Assembly: GCF_000522505.1 (NCBI RefSeq)
Contig: NZ_AZMV01000007.1
Location: 186,001-250,000, forward strand
DNA from: Bifidobacterium moukalabense DSM 27321
GTDB lineage: Bacteria; Actinomycetota; Actinomycetes; Actinomycetales; Bifidobacteriaceae
Direction: 5' to 3'
Length of the DNA: 64,000 nt
The notes below the pieces were generated by a model. That model searched no databases and was not told where the DNA came from. It saw nothing but the letters and a program-made list of their open reading frames with translations. The position numbers and the translations under genes are program-made. This document shows positions 43,859 to 51,763 of this stretch, in pieces (the first letter of the stretch is position 1; the number at the start of each line of letters is the position of its first letter).

Positions 43859-43884
43859 CGTAGCGCTACGCTTCAAGTAGCGTA
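43859..43884 (-). promoter_or_regulatory. Overlapping inverted repeats at the YhgE/Pip promoter
   Basis: CGTAGCGCTACG (43859-43870) is a perfect 12-bp palindrome. It overlaps TACGCT-tcaagt-AGCGTA (43867-43884). Both lie 75-100 bases upstream of the first YhgE/Pip start, where a promoter is expected, and are candidate TetR operators. The rest of the 43885-44101 gap contains no gene; a small palindrome GTTGT-tcaat-ACAAC (44034-44048) lies nearer the next plus-strand gene. Confidence 0.5.
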
Positions 43885-44101
43885 ATACCATCTCCCGGAC
43901 AAACCCGTTTCCCCTGCTCCGATGAGGAGGCAACGCGCGGTCCATGGCGAAAAGAGGGGGTCGTGATTCCCAGTAAACGTTCGAAAACCTTACAGAAATA
44001 TTCTCGGCGGTTTTCAGAAATCAACCAATCGGCCGTTGTTCAATACAACTAACGACGTCGCATAACCCAGGAACATCCACCTTCTCGTGAAAGGAACGAT
44101 C

Positions 44102-45661
44102 ATGGTTTATGCAGCCCACCATCCACGGCAAACGCATCGACCGGTCGGCAAGATCATCGCCATCGCGGCGGCGGTGTCGCTGGTCTCCGGTTTCGGTGCG
44201 GGCGCAGGCGTGGCCGCCATCGTGAAAGCGAGCGCAGCCAGTCAGAAGTCCGTCATGTCCCTGGTGGGGCAGTCGGGTGGCGCCAACACCATGAACTACG
44301 ATTACACCGGCAGTTATTCCGGGGCCCTCACCGCCGACGGCGAGTCGGTGGAATCGAGCGGCGAAACGATTTCCGCAACCAGCTCCGACCAGAATGCGGC
44401 CCTTGCGCAGAACAGCGGAACGCTGACCATCGCCAACGGCAAACTGACCAAATCCGGCGACAGCGACAACGCCGACAACTGCAACTTCTACGGCACCAAC
44501 TCCGCGTTGCTGGCGGTGGGGGAGAAGTCGAAGGCCGTCATTTCCGATTCGTCCATCGACGCGACGAGCTCCGGATCGAACGCCATCTTCTCCACCGACT
44601 CCGCATCCGTGCTGGCCAACAATGTCGACATCACCACGTCCGCGGCCAATTCGCGCGGTCTTGACGCCACCTATGGCGGCTCGATCGTCGCCAACAGGAT
44701 GACGATCTCGACCAAGGGCGACCACAGCGCATCGCTCGCCACCGACCGAGGCGGCGGATCGGTTTCCGTGACCGACTCCACGTTGAGCACGGCCGGCAGC
44801 GGCTCCCCGTTGCTGTATTCGACCGGCGATATCGAGGTTTCGGGTGTGACCGGCACGGCGAGCGGTTCGCAGCTCGCCGGCATGGAGGGGCTGAACACCA
44901 TCCTCATCAACAATTCGACGCTGGAAAGCACGAATACCGGCACCACCGGTTCGGATCCGGTGGCGAACGGCGTGATCATCTACCAGTCGACCTCCGGAGA
45001 CGCGGAGACCTCGACCGGTCAGCACGCCACCTTCCAGGCGAAGGACTCCACGCTGAAGTCGGCGATCACCAGCGGATCGATGTTCTACTTCACCAACACC
45101 ACGGCCGACGTGGTGCTTTCGAACACCGATCTGGACTTCGATTCGGAGGCGGCGAACCTGATTCTGGCAGCCGGCAACGATGCGAACAACTGGGGCACCG
45201 CCGGCTCGAACGGCGCGACGGTGAACTTCACCGGGCGCTCGCAGACGCTGAAGGGCAAGGTGAGTGCCGACACCATCTCGAGCGTGACGCTCAACCTGCT
45301 GGAAAACTCCACGTGGACGGGCTCCGCCGAAATCACCGAGAACTCCGCCGGTTCGACCTCGGACGCCCCGATCACCGTAAACGTCGACGGCACCTCGACA
45401 TGGGTGGTCACGGCCGACACGACCGTCTCCGCCCTGAACGTGGCCGATGGCGGCAAGGTGGTGGACTCCGACGGTAAGACCGTGACCATCAAGGCCAGCG
45501 GCAAGACCGTGGTCTCCGGCGATAGCGACCTGACCGTCACGGTCACCGGCTCCTACGGCACCACCGTCGAGGCGGGTTCCGACACCGAGCTCAGCTCGGA
45601 CGTGACCGACCGTACGGCATTCGACAAGCAGTTCGGCACCAGCACCGCCTGGTCCTTCTGA
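44102..45661 (+). CDS. Secreted or membrane-tethered beta-helix-like repeat protein
   Basis: 519 residues from ATG 44102 (AAAGGA seven bases upstream). A single N-terminal hydrophobic segment (IIAIAAAVSLVSGFGAGAGV) could be a signal anchor. The rest is low in Cys and aromatic residues and rich in Ser, Thr, Gly, Asp and Asn. It shows short irregular repeats of the kind NGTLTIANG / SKAVISDSSIDATSSGSNA / GSIVANRMTISTKGDHSASL, typical of right-handed parallel beta helices. Beta-helix proteins of this kind bind or cut polysaccharides, but no catalytic motif is visible. No LPXTG signal is present. The small Gly/Ser-rich protein gene follows after 47 bases and has a similar membrane segment, so they may work together at the cell surface. 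Confidence 0.65.
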   Translation: MVYAAHHPRQTHRPVGKIIAIAAAVSLVSGFGAGAGVAAIVKASAASQKSVMSLVGQSGGANTMNYDYTGSYSGALTADGESVESSGETISATSSDQNAALAQNSGTLTIANGKLTKSGDSDNADNCNFYGTNSALLAVGEKSKAVISDSSIDATSSGSNAIFSTDSASVLANNVDITTSAANSRGLDATYGGSIVANRMTISTKGDHSASLATDRGGGSVSVTDSTLSTAGSGSPLLYSTGDIEVSGVTGTASGSQLAGMEGLNTILINNSTLESTNTGTTGSDPVANGVIIYQSTSGDAETSTGQHATFQAKDSTLKSAITSGSMFYFTNTTADVVLSNTDLDFDSEAANLILAAGNDANNWGTAGSNGATVNFTGRSQTLKGKVSADTISSVTLNLLENSTWTGSAEITENSAGSTSDAPITVNVDGTSTWVVTADTTVSALNVADGGKVVDSDGKTVTIKASGKTVVSGDSDLTVTVTGSYGTTVEAGSDTELSSDVTDRTAFDKQFGTSTAWSF

Positions 45662-45708
45662 TTCCCTTCACGGCAAATCCAATACCCATATCACTTAAGG
45701 AGCACATC

Positions 45709-46386
45709 ATGACCGACTTCGATTTCGATGCCAGGAATGCCCAGGACACCCAGAGCACCCAAGGCAGCCAGAACATCCAGGATGGCCTGCAGAATGCCGA
45801 CGGCCAGCCGACCCAGACCATGCCCGAGGGCGCACGGGCTCAGCAGGCTTCGCAATTCCCGCAGCAGCCCTACTACGCGCAGCCTGCCCAGCCCGTGCAG
45901 CCGTCGCAACCCGTTCCGGACTCGTTCAACGGCCCGGTCGCGGCGAAGTCCAATACCAAGCTTGGCGGCAAGGTCATCGGCATTGTGGCGGGCATAAGCC
46001 TTCTGTGCGGTCTGGTCGGCGGTGTCGGCGGCGCCTTCGCCGTGAACGCACTGTCCGGATCCAATGAACCGCAGATGAGCCAGCAGGGTGGCCCAGGCCA
46101 AGGCGGACCCGGGCAGATGGGCGGACAGTCCGGCAACGGCGACTCCCAGAACGGTAACGGCCAGATGGGTGAGCCGCCGAGCGGCCAAGGCGGTCAGGGC
46201 GGTCAGTCCGGGCAGGGTTCCAACGGCCAGTCCGATTCCAACGGCCAGTCCGATTCCAACGGCAATGCTGATTCCGACGGCAATTCCGGTAGCCAGTCCG
46301 ACGGCTCCGGCTCCGGCAAGTCCGGAAGCTCGAACTCCAGCAGCGGCTATTCCGGCTCCGACGATTCGGACACCATTGCCAGCTGA
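45709..46386 (+). CDS. Small membrane protein with Gln/Pro-rich head and Gly/Ser/Asp-rich tail
   Basis: 225 residues, ATG 45709 after AAGGAG. The first 80 residues are polar and Gln/Pro-rich (PQQPYYAQPAQPVQPSQPVP), followed by one membrane segment (KVIGIVAGISLLCGLVGGVG). The outside part is a low-complexity stretch: GGPGQGGPGQMGG, then SNGQSD repeats and a Ser/Gly/Asp tail. The membrane segment resembles that of the preceding beta-helix protein. No family is recognised. It may be a flexible surface linker or a scaffold for the beta-helix protein. The repeat part of the gene consists of 18-bp tandem units and could vary in length between strains. Confidence 0.6.
   Translation: MTDFDFDARNAQDTQSTQGSQNIQDGLQNADGQPTQTMPEGARAQQASQFPQQPYYAQPAQPVQPSQPVPDSFNGPVAAKSNTKLGGKVIGIVAGISLLCGLVGGVGGAFAVNALSGSNEPQMSQQGGPGQGGPGQMGGQSGNGDSQNGNGQMGEPPSGQGGQGGQSGQGSNGQSDSNGQSDSNGNADSDGNSGSQSDGSGSGKSGSSNSSSGYSGSDDSDTIAS
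46218..46289 (+). repeat. 18-bp tandem repeats inside the Gly/Ser-rich gene
   Basis: TTCCAACGGCCAGTCCGA occurs twice without change (46218-46235, 46236-46253), followed by two diverged units to 46289. The unit is six codons (SNGQSD-like), so gain or loss of copies keeps the frame. Confidence 0.8.
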
Positions 46387-46414
46387 CGGTACCGCCGTGT
46401 GAGCGTGTATCCCG

Positions 46415-46480
46415 TATGCCCCGATATCGGCTCCCGTAACCCGCAAAAAAGCGGTTCGCGGAGACCGGCATCGGGGCATA
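46415..46480 (+). terminator. Terminator after the Gly/Ser-rich gene
   Basis: TATGCCCCGAT (46415-46425) pairs with ATCGGGGCATA (46470-46480), with extra pairing inside (CGGCTCCC/GGAGACCG) and a smaller CCGC/GCGG stem near the tip. TTGCGTTTTCC follows. It ends the beta-helix operon. Confidence 0.7.
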
Positions 46481-46611
46481 TTGCGTTTTCCTTCCGCATG
46501 ACGGCCCGATACGGAATCAAGGGGGTATGAGACTCTGCGTCCCCGATTGCTTGGAATTTTCCCCTGCGAGATATTGTGCGTTTTTGGTAGCGTTGGGCCA
46601 GGAGGATGCAT

Positions 46612-47877
46612 ATGAACGAGCACGAAACAAGCGCGGCCATCGCCGATGAAACCGTCATCAGCGCCATTGAAAGCGCACAATCCGCCGAAGACGCGTCGGC
46701 CGATGAACCCGACAATCCCGCCGATCGCCGTCTGCCATTGATTTTCCGCATCTATGGCGTCGCCATGCTGATCGTGGGCGTGGTCACCTTGCCGATCATC
46801 GTGTTCACATCCCTGGATGCGGTGCACGCCGTGATCGAAGGCCGCATGGCGGTCGGCACCATCAACCTCACCACTATTCTGTCGATCATCCATGCGGTTG
46901 TGCTGCTGATCACCACGGCTTGCCTGGCGGTGTTCGGTGTGCTGCTGATGCTTAACAAACGCCGCCACGTGGCACAGTGGACATACGTGATGATTCCGCT
47001 CACCCTTGCGGAAGGCCTGCTGTCCTTGGCCTTGCGGGGCTTTGGCGTCAATCTGATCGCTCCGGCCGTGCAGCTGGTCGTGCTGATCGCCCTGCATATC
47101 ACCGCCGATCCGTCGCTGCGCGAGGAACGTCGGCTGCAGCTCGCCCTGCGCCGCATGGATGCGCGCAGCGAATACGAGGATGCCGCGGCCGTGGGCATGG
47201 CCGGCCGTGACCTGACCGGCAAGGGTTACATCTCGCTGGACTTCTTCAACCTGTTCTGGCTTTTTGTGGTCGGCTGCGTGTTCGGCCTGGTGATCGAGAC
47301 CATCTACCATTTCATCCTGTTCGGCGACTACCAGGACCGCGCCGGCTTCCTGTGGGGGCCGTTCTCTCCGATCTACGGCTTTGGCGCGGTGATCCTGACC
47401 GTACTGCTGAATCACCTGTGGCGGTCCAACTGGCTGCTGATCTTCTGCGCCAGTGCGGTGATCGGCGGCGCCTTCGAGTACTTCACCAGTTGGTTCATGG
47501 AGACGGCCTTCGGCATCACGGCATGGAACTATACCGGTCAATGGCTGTCGATCGACGGACGCACCTCCGGCAAGTACATGTTCTTCTGGGGATTGCTCGG
47601 CCTGGTGTGGGTCAAGCTGATTCTGCCGCGACTGCTTGCCCTGATTCAGCGTATTCCGTGGAAGGCTCGCTATGCGTTGACGGCCGTGTGTTTCGTGCTG
47701 CTGCTCTTCGACGGTGTGATGACGTTGATGGCGTTGGACGCCTGGTATTCGCGTATGGCCGGCATCGCCCAGAACTCGCCGGTCTCGCAGTTCTTCGCCA
47801 CCTATTTCGATAATGCGTTCATGACCAACCGTTTCCAGACCATGTCCATCGACCCGTCCTCCGCCGGCCGTATGTAG
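46612..47877 (+). CDS. Membrane protein with CmpB-like (putative type IV ABC permease) domain
   Basis: 421 residues from ATG 46612, six bases after AGGAGG; ATG 46606 is too close to it. A polar 40-residue N-terminus is followed by a first membrane part of four segments (about 45-170). After a soluble stretch rich in Arg/Glu (SLREERRLQLALRRMDARSE) comes the CmpB domain of about 170 residues: FFNLFWLFVVGCVFGLVIET, FLWGPFSPIYGFGAVILTVL, GAFEYFTSWFMETAFGITAW and the closing GRTSGKYMFFWGLLGLVW. The domain is widespread in Firmicutes and Actinobacteria, but a transport role is only a database tradition. No ATPase gene is adjacent. The four-segment N-terminal half is an addition to the bare domain. 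Confidence 0.78.
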   Translation: MNEHETSAAIADETVISAIESAQSAEDASADEPDNPADRRLPLIFRIYGVAMLIVGVVTLPIIVFTSLDAVHAVIEGRMAVGTINLTTILSIIHAVVLLITTACLAVFGVLLMLNKRRHVAQWTYVMIPLTLAEGLLSLALRGFGVNLIAPAVQLVVLIALHITADPSLREERRLQLALRRMDARSEYEDAAAVGMAGRDLTGKGYISLDFFNLFWLFVVGCVFGLVIETIYHFILFGDYQDRAGFLWGPFSPIYGFGAVILTVLLNHLWRSNWLLIFCASAVIGGAFEYFTSWFMETAFGITAWNYTGQWLSIDGRTSGKYMFFWGLLGLVWVKLILPRLLALIQRIPWKARYALTAVCFVLLLFDGVMTLMALDAWYSRMAGIAQNSPVSQFFATYFDNAFMTNRFQTMSIDPSSAGRM

Positions 47878-48115
47878 TCTGTCGTTTCCCTCCCTGACGA
47901 GAGGTGTCGCGCCGCGACGCGTGATGAAGGAGGGGATTGTGCGGGTCCCATCTTGACGAGTCCGAACTTCTTGACGGAGTCCGACTCGTCTTGACAGTGC
48001 CCGCCTCGTCTTGATGGGGACCTGTTTTAGCGGTGCCTGTTGTGACGGTGCCTGGCTTCGTCATGCTTGCTTTGCCAAGACTGCTTGCCGGATCCGCCTG
48101 CGAGCGCTGCCTGCG
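47878..48115. other. Gap with degenerate TCTTGAC repeats
   Basis: TCTTGAC recurs at 47951, 47969 and 47989, with TCTTGAT at 48009, at a pitch of 18-20 bp, each followed by G-rich sequence (GAGTCC, GGAGTCC, AGTGCC, GGGGACC). A minus-strand frame of 81 codons crosses it, but its Arg/Thr-rich translation looks like repeat noise. No promoter or gene is evident. Confidence 0.5.
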
Positions 48116-48352
48116 TTAGGCCGCGAAACTCCGTGCCAACTGTCGGATCAGATCCGGCCTATGCCCGCTCCAGGATGAGTTCGGCGAAATCACCACCGGA
48201 ATCTGCTTGAACCCGGCGTCTTTGATCTGTTCGAACGTTGAGGGGTTCTGCGTCAGATCGATGGCCACATAGCGTACGCCCAGCTTCGAAAGCTCCTGTT
48301 CGGTGGCTTCGCACTGCGGATTGCTCGGATTGGTGAAAACGGTTACGGTCAT
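48116..48352 (-). CDS. NrdH-like glutaredoxin lacking the first active-site cysteine
   Basis: 78 residues from ATG 48352: MTVTVFTNPSNPQCEATEQE. The fold and the C-terminal WSGHRPDLIRQLAR match NrdH redoxins (usual end WSGFRPD), and KQIPVVIS holds the cis-Pro. The active site, normally CxxC (for example CVQC), reads NPQC here, leaving a single Cys at residue 14. It therefore cannot work as a standard dithiol reductant of ribonucleotide reductase; a monothiol or regulatory role is possible. No nrdEF or nrdI lies nearby. Its upstream region contains a LexA-like box about 150 bases from the start. An in-frame upstream ATG at 48418 is less likely. Confidence 0.8.
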   Translation of the reverse strand: MTVTVFTNPSNPQCEATEQELSKLGVRYVAIDLTQNPSTFEQIKDAGFKQIPVVISPNSSWSGHRPDLIRQLARSFAA

Positions 48353-48428
48353 CGATTCCTCCCTATGCAAGCTGTACTGGCCACGGTCTTCGGTTATGTG
48401 CGTTCGTCCGCAAACCACTATCTAGGAT

Positions 48429-48451
48429 ACACACTACCTGTAGTGGTGTGT
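48429..48451. other. Hairpin upstream of the NrdH-like gene
   Basis: ACACACTAC (48429-48437) pairs with GTGGTGTGT (48443-48451) with one G-T pair and loop CTGTA. It lies 77 bases before the minus-strand NrdH-like start and could be an operator or leader stem. The surrounding 48353-48713 gap holds no gene. Confidence 0.4.
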
Positions 48452-48504
48452 CGTGCATTTCACCACTGCATATAGTGGGGAATTCCCCAAATTGTCAGCA
48501 AAGG

Positions 48505-48518
48505 CGAACGTTTGTTCG
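48505..48518. promoter_or_regulatory. LexA (SOS) box-like palindrome
   Basis: CGAAC-GTTT-GTTCG is a perfect match to the actinobacterial LexA consensus CGAAC-N4-GTTCG. It sits in the gap between tRNA-Lys and the NrdH-like gene, about 153 bases upstream of the latter. Confidence 0.6.
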
Positions 48519-48713
48519 AATACTGCCAGTCTAGCCCGAGGCATGGAATGCGACCCATCGCGCATGTCGTCGGCCAGAGCCGCCGAGTGGGTGTGATTTT
48601 GCAAGTAAATGTGCTGGGTAAATGCTGGGTTACGCATTCCCGGCACATATGGCACGGATATGCGAACACCTCGAAAACCCTTGGAATCATTGGCTTTCGA
48701 GGTGTCGTAGATG

Positions 48714-48786
48714 TGCCCCCCGTGGGATTCGAACCCACAACCCACGACTTAAAAGGACGCTGCTCTAACCGTTGAGCTAGAGGGGC
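48714..48786 (-). tRNA. tRNA-Lys (anticodon TTT)
   Basis: 73 bases on the minus strand. Acceptor arms GCCCCTC (48786-48780) and GGGGGGC (48721-48715) with discriminator A; D arm GCTC/GAGC; anticodon loop CTTTTAA with TTT at 48753-48751; T arm GTGGG-TTCGAAT-CCCAC. The anticodon stem has a T-T mismatch and a G-T pair, which is slightly weak. CCA is not encoded. Confidence 0.95.
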
Positions 48787-48899
48787 AACAGTGAAACAGT
48801 ATACAGCATATTAGGACCAAACGCCACACGGATTGACGATATGCGGCGAATTATCGCCAATCCCGGCGTACCGTACCGAATCGGCCTAGAGTGGGGCAT

Positions 48900-50507
48900 A
48901 TGTCATGCACCACGATTCTTGTAGGCAGGAAAGCCAGTTACGACGGTTCGACCATCATCGCCCGAGACGACGATTCCGGCTCCGGCCGTTACGATCCGAA
49001 GAAATTCATCGCCGTCGCGCCGAAGGATCAGCCACGGCATTATCGCAGCGTGCTGAGCCATGTCGAAATCGATCTGCCCGACGACCCCTGCCGGTACAGC
49101 ATCGTGCCGAATGTGCTGCCGAACCGTGGCATCCTTGCCGAGGCGGGTGTCAACGAACGCAATGTGGCGATGAGCGCCACCGAAACCATCGCCGTCAACG
49201 AACGCGTGCTTGCGGCCGACCCACTGGTCGAGCTGCAGCCGGCCGACGCGCAGGCCGGAACGCCCGAGATCCCCGGCGGCATCGGCGAGGAAGACATCAT
49301 CACCCTCGTCCTGCCGTACGTGACCACCGCGAGAGAAGGCGTCGCACGGCTTGCGGAACTACTCGTGACCTACGGCACCTACGAATCGAACGGTGTCATC
49401 ATCTCCGACGTGAACGAAATCTGGTACGTCGAAACGATTGGCGGCCATCATTGGATCGCCCGCCGCGTGCCGGACGACTGCTACGTCACCATCCCCAACC
49501 AACTCGGCATCGACGACTTCGACTTCGACGACGCCTTCAGCGACCAACGTGAATTCATGTGCAGCGTCGACCTACGCGAATTCATGACCGCGCACCATCT
49601 CGACCGCACGATCAGCGCGACCCCGTCCAACGGCTTCGGCTTCCAGCCGGCCGGAACGCCCAACGGCGTGATCGGCGGCAGCGTGGCCCTGAAACGCAAT
49701 CACCTCAATCCGCGCGCCGCATTCGGCACGGCCACCGCAAAGGACCACATCTACAACACTCCGCGCGCCTGGTACATGCAGCGCCACCTCAACCCCAGCG
49801 AGGATTGGGATTCGCCGGCAGCCCGCTACACCCCGGGTTCGGACGACATCCCGTGGTGCCGCGTGCCCGAGAACGCCGTCACCATCGAAGACGTCGATTT
49901 CCTGATGGGTGCGCATTTCGAGGGCACGCCATATGACCCGTACGGCACGTTGGGCACGCCGGAAAGCCGCCACCGCTACCGTCCGATCGGCATCAACCGC
50001 ACCGGGCATATGGTGGCCATGCAGATCCGCCCGTACGCGCCGGAGGCAAGCCGTTCGATCATGTGGATTTCATACGGCTCCGGCCCGTTCACCGCGGCCG
50101 CGCCGTTCTATGCGAACGTCGACGATACGCCCGCCTACCTGCGCGACACCACACCGGAGGTCTCGACCGGCAACCTGTATTGGACGAACCGGCTGATTGC
50201 GGCGCTCGCCGACGCGCATTTCCACGAGACGAGCAATGCGGTCGAGGCCTTCGCGGAGGCCGCCCGCGCATACGGCCATCGCCTGGTCGAACGTACCGAC
50301 GTCGCCCTGCAGGGGAACGTCGAGGAGACCGCCGGCGATCTCCTGCAGGGGGCCGTGCGGGAGCCGATCGCCGAAAGGCTGCAGGCGGCCAATGACGAGA
50401 TGGCGGAATACCTGCGCACGCATACCACGGAACTGCTCAACGACGTGCTGTACACGTCCAGCAATCTCATGCACAACAGCTTCGCGATGTCCGACCGCTG
50501 GAACTGA
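48900..50507 (+). CDS. C69-family dipeptidase (PepD type)
   Basis: 535 residues from ATG 48900, so the protein starts MSCTTILVGRKASYDGST; a GTG at 48891 is the alternative. C69 dipeptidases are N-terminal nucleophile hydrolases whose Cys, here residue 3, becomes the catalytic terminus. The next block, IIARDDDSGSGRYDPKKFI, and the later SDVNEIWYVETIGGHHWIAR and GSVALKRNHLNPRAAFG are family features. No signal peptide is visible, so it should act in the cytosol, splitting dipeptides from casein- or mucin-derived peptides. It stands alone after tRNA-Lys and converges with a glycosyltransferase gene. Confidence 0.93.
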   Translation: MSCTTILVGRKASYDGSTIIARDDDSGSGRYDPKKFIAVAPKDQPRHYRSVLSHVEIDLPDDPCRYSIVPNVLPNRGILAEAGVNERNVAMSATETIAVNERVLAADPLVELQPADAQAGTPEIPGGIGEEDIITLVLPYVTTAREGVARLAELLVTYGTYESNGVIISDVNEIWYVETIGGHHWIARRVPDDCYVTIPNQLGIDDFDFDDAFSDQREFMCSVDLREFMTAHHLDRTISATPSNGFGFQPAGTPNGVIGGSVALKRNHLNPRAAFGTATAKDHIYNTPRAWYMQRHLNPSEDWDSPAARYTPGSDDIPWCRVPENAVTIEDVDFLMGAHFEGTPYDPYGTLGTPESRHRYRPIGINRTGHMVAMQIRPYAPEASRSIMWISYGSGPFTAAAPFYANVDDTPAYLRDTTPEVSTGNLYWTNRLIAALADAHFHETSNAVEAFAEAARAYGHRLVERTDVALQGNVEETAGDLLQGAVREPIAERLQAANDEMAEYLRTHTTELLNDVLYTSSNLMHNSFAMSDRWN

Positions 50508-50539
50508 GCCCGACGGTCGGTGGCTCCGGCTCCGCCGGC

Positions 50540-51571
50540 TCAGTTGAAGCCGACGACGTGTTCGGCTACGAAATATCCGTTGCGAATCACGAACCGGCCG
50601 ATCGATCCGCGCAGATTCAGCGCGCGCGACATGGCCTTCCTACGCACGTCCGCATAGATGGAAGGCGAGTAGGCTTTGATGTCCGCCCACATCTCCTTCT
50701 TCTTCGCGTAGTTCTCCGGTTCGCGGGACAGGATCATGAACACGCTCGCCACGGAGCTCTCGATCGCCAGGAAGTGGATCATATAGCGGTACAGGCCCTC
50801 CGGTACGGTCCCCCGTTCCGGAGTCGCCCGTACCATGTACTGGTTCACCAGGCGCAACTGGTCCACGCGGCGGATCATCACGTCGGTCTGCACGCTCTGG
50901 CCGTCGCGGCCGATGAAGTAGTGGTAGAGCGGCGTGTCCAGGTACTTGATCGTCTTCACCCACGGGAATGGCTGGTAGGCGTAGATGAAATCCACATAGA
51001 AGGTGTGCTCGGGCAACTGCATGCCGGATGCGCGCACCACCTCGGTACGGAAGGTCAGCGCGTGCATAAGAATGTATTCCGCCAATCCGAAGTGCCCCAG
51101 GTCGTTCCAGGTCAGTCGCACGTCGGGCGTCATGGCACGGCGGAAATTCACCACGTGCTTCATGATCTTGCCGACCTTGTCATACAGGTAGTTGGTCACC
51201 AGCATGTCGATCGGATCGGTGCGTTCGGCCTCTTCGCGCAGCGTGGCCATGACGAGTTCAAGCGATTCGACGCCCACCCAATCGTCCGCGTCCACGACTT
51301 TCACGTACATGCCGCTCGCCTCCGCGATGCCGGTGTTCACCGCGCCGCCATGGCCCTTGTTGTTCTGATGGATCGCGCGCACCACGCCGGGATGCCGCTG
51401 TTCATAGGACTTCGCCAGGGCGAGCGTGCTGTCGGACGAACCGTCATCGACGATCAGCACTTCGATGTCATCGTTGCGTTTCGTGGCGGTCAACGATTCG
51501 ACGCACCGTCCCAGATACGTCTCCATGTTGTACGCTGGCACCACGAAGGTGAGCGTCTTCTTCTTCTGCAT
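50540..51571 (-). CDS. Family 2 glycosyltransferase
   Basis: 343 residues from ATG 51571 with AAGGAAGAAT upstream; a longer frame to 51715 lacks a site. The GT-A fold is typical of GT2: LTFVVPAYNMETYLGRCVES, DIEVLIVDDGSSDSTLALAK, NNKGHGGAVNTGIAEASGMY and the metal-binding VVDADDWV. The C-terminal half (from about 200) has mixed helices and ends with basic residues, without membrane segments. Such enzymes add sugars to cell-wall or surface polysaccharide or lipid precursors. No other polysaccharide genes are near, so the acceptor is unknown. Confidence 0.9.
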   Translation of the reverse strand: MQKKKTLTFVVPAYNMETYLGRCVESLTATKRNDDIEVLIVDDGSSDSTLALAKSYEQRHPGVVRAIHQNNKGHGGAVNTGIAEASGMYVKVVDADDWVGVESLELVMATLREEAERTDPIDMLVTNYLYDKVGKIMKHVVNFRRAMTPDVRLTWNDLGHFGLAEYILMHALTFRTEVVRASGMQLPEHTFYVDFIYAYQPFPWVKTIKYLDTPLYHYFIGRDGQSVQTDVMIRRVDQLRLVNQYMVRATPERGTVPEGLYRYMIHFLAIESSVASVFMILSREPENYAKKKEMWADIKAYSPSIYADVRRKAMSRALNLRGSIGRFVIRNGYFVAEHVVGFN

Positions 51572-51662
51572 ATTCTTCCTTGGGTAAAGCCGAAGGCGTC
51601 GGTTGCGGCGATGGGTGGGTCTGATCGCCGCATGTCGAGAAACCAACGTAGCACCTTGTGCG

Positions 51663-51702
51663 CTTTCAGGGTACCCGTTACACACAATCGGTACCCCGAA
51701 AG
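51663..51702. promoter_or_regulatory. Inverted repeat upstream of the glycosyltransferase gene
   Basis: CTTTCAGGGTACC (51663-51675) pairs with GGTACCCCGAAAG (51690-51702) except for one A-C mismatch. It lies 90-130 bases before the minus-strand start and about 60 after the TetR stop. It could be a terminator for the TetR transcript or an operator. Confidence 0.45.
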
Positions 51703-51763
51703 CCGCAATCTGCACCTGAAATTCCCCCTAGGGGCACATTCGTTGACGTTTGTTCACCTGGCG

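Noticed and set aside
46606-47877. CmpB-like protein as part of an ABC transporter
   Set aside because: No ATP-binding gene is adjacent and a terminator separates it from the preceding genes; the label is kept only as a domain name.
48434-48775. Small frames over the tRNA region, including one ending VGFEPTTHDLKGRCSNR
   Set aside because: This is the known false translation of a tRNA gene on the opposite strand.
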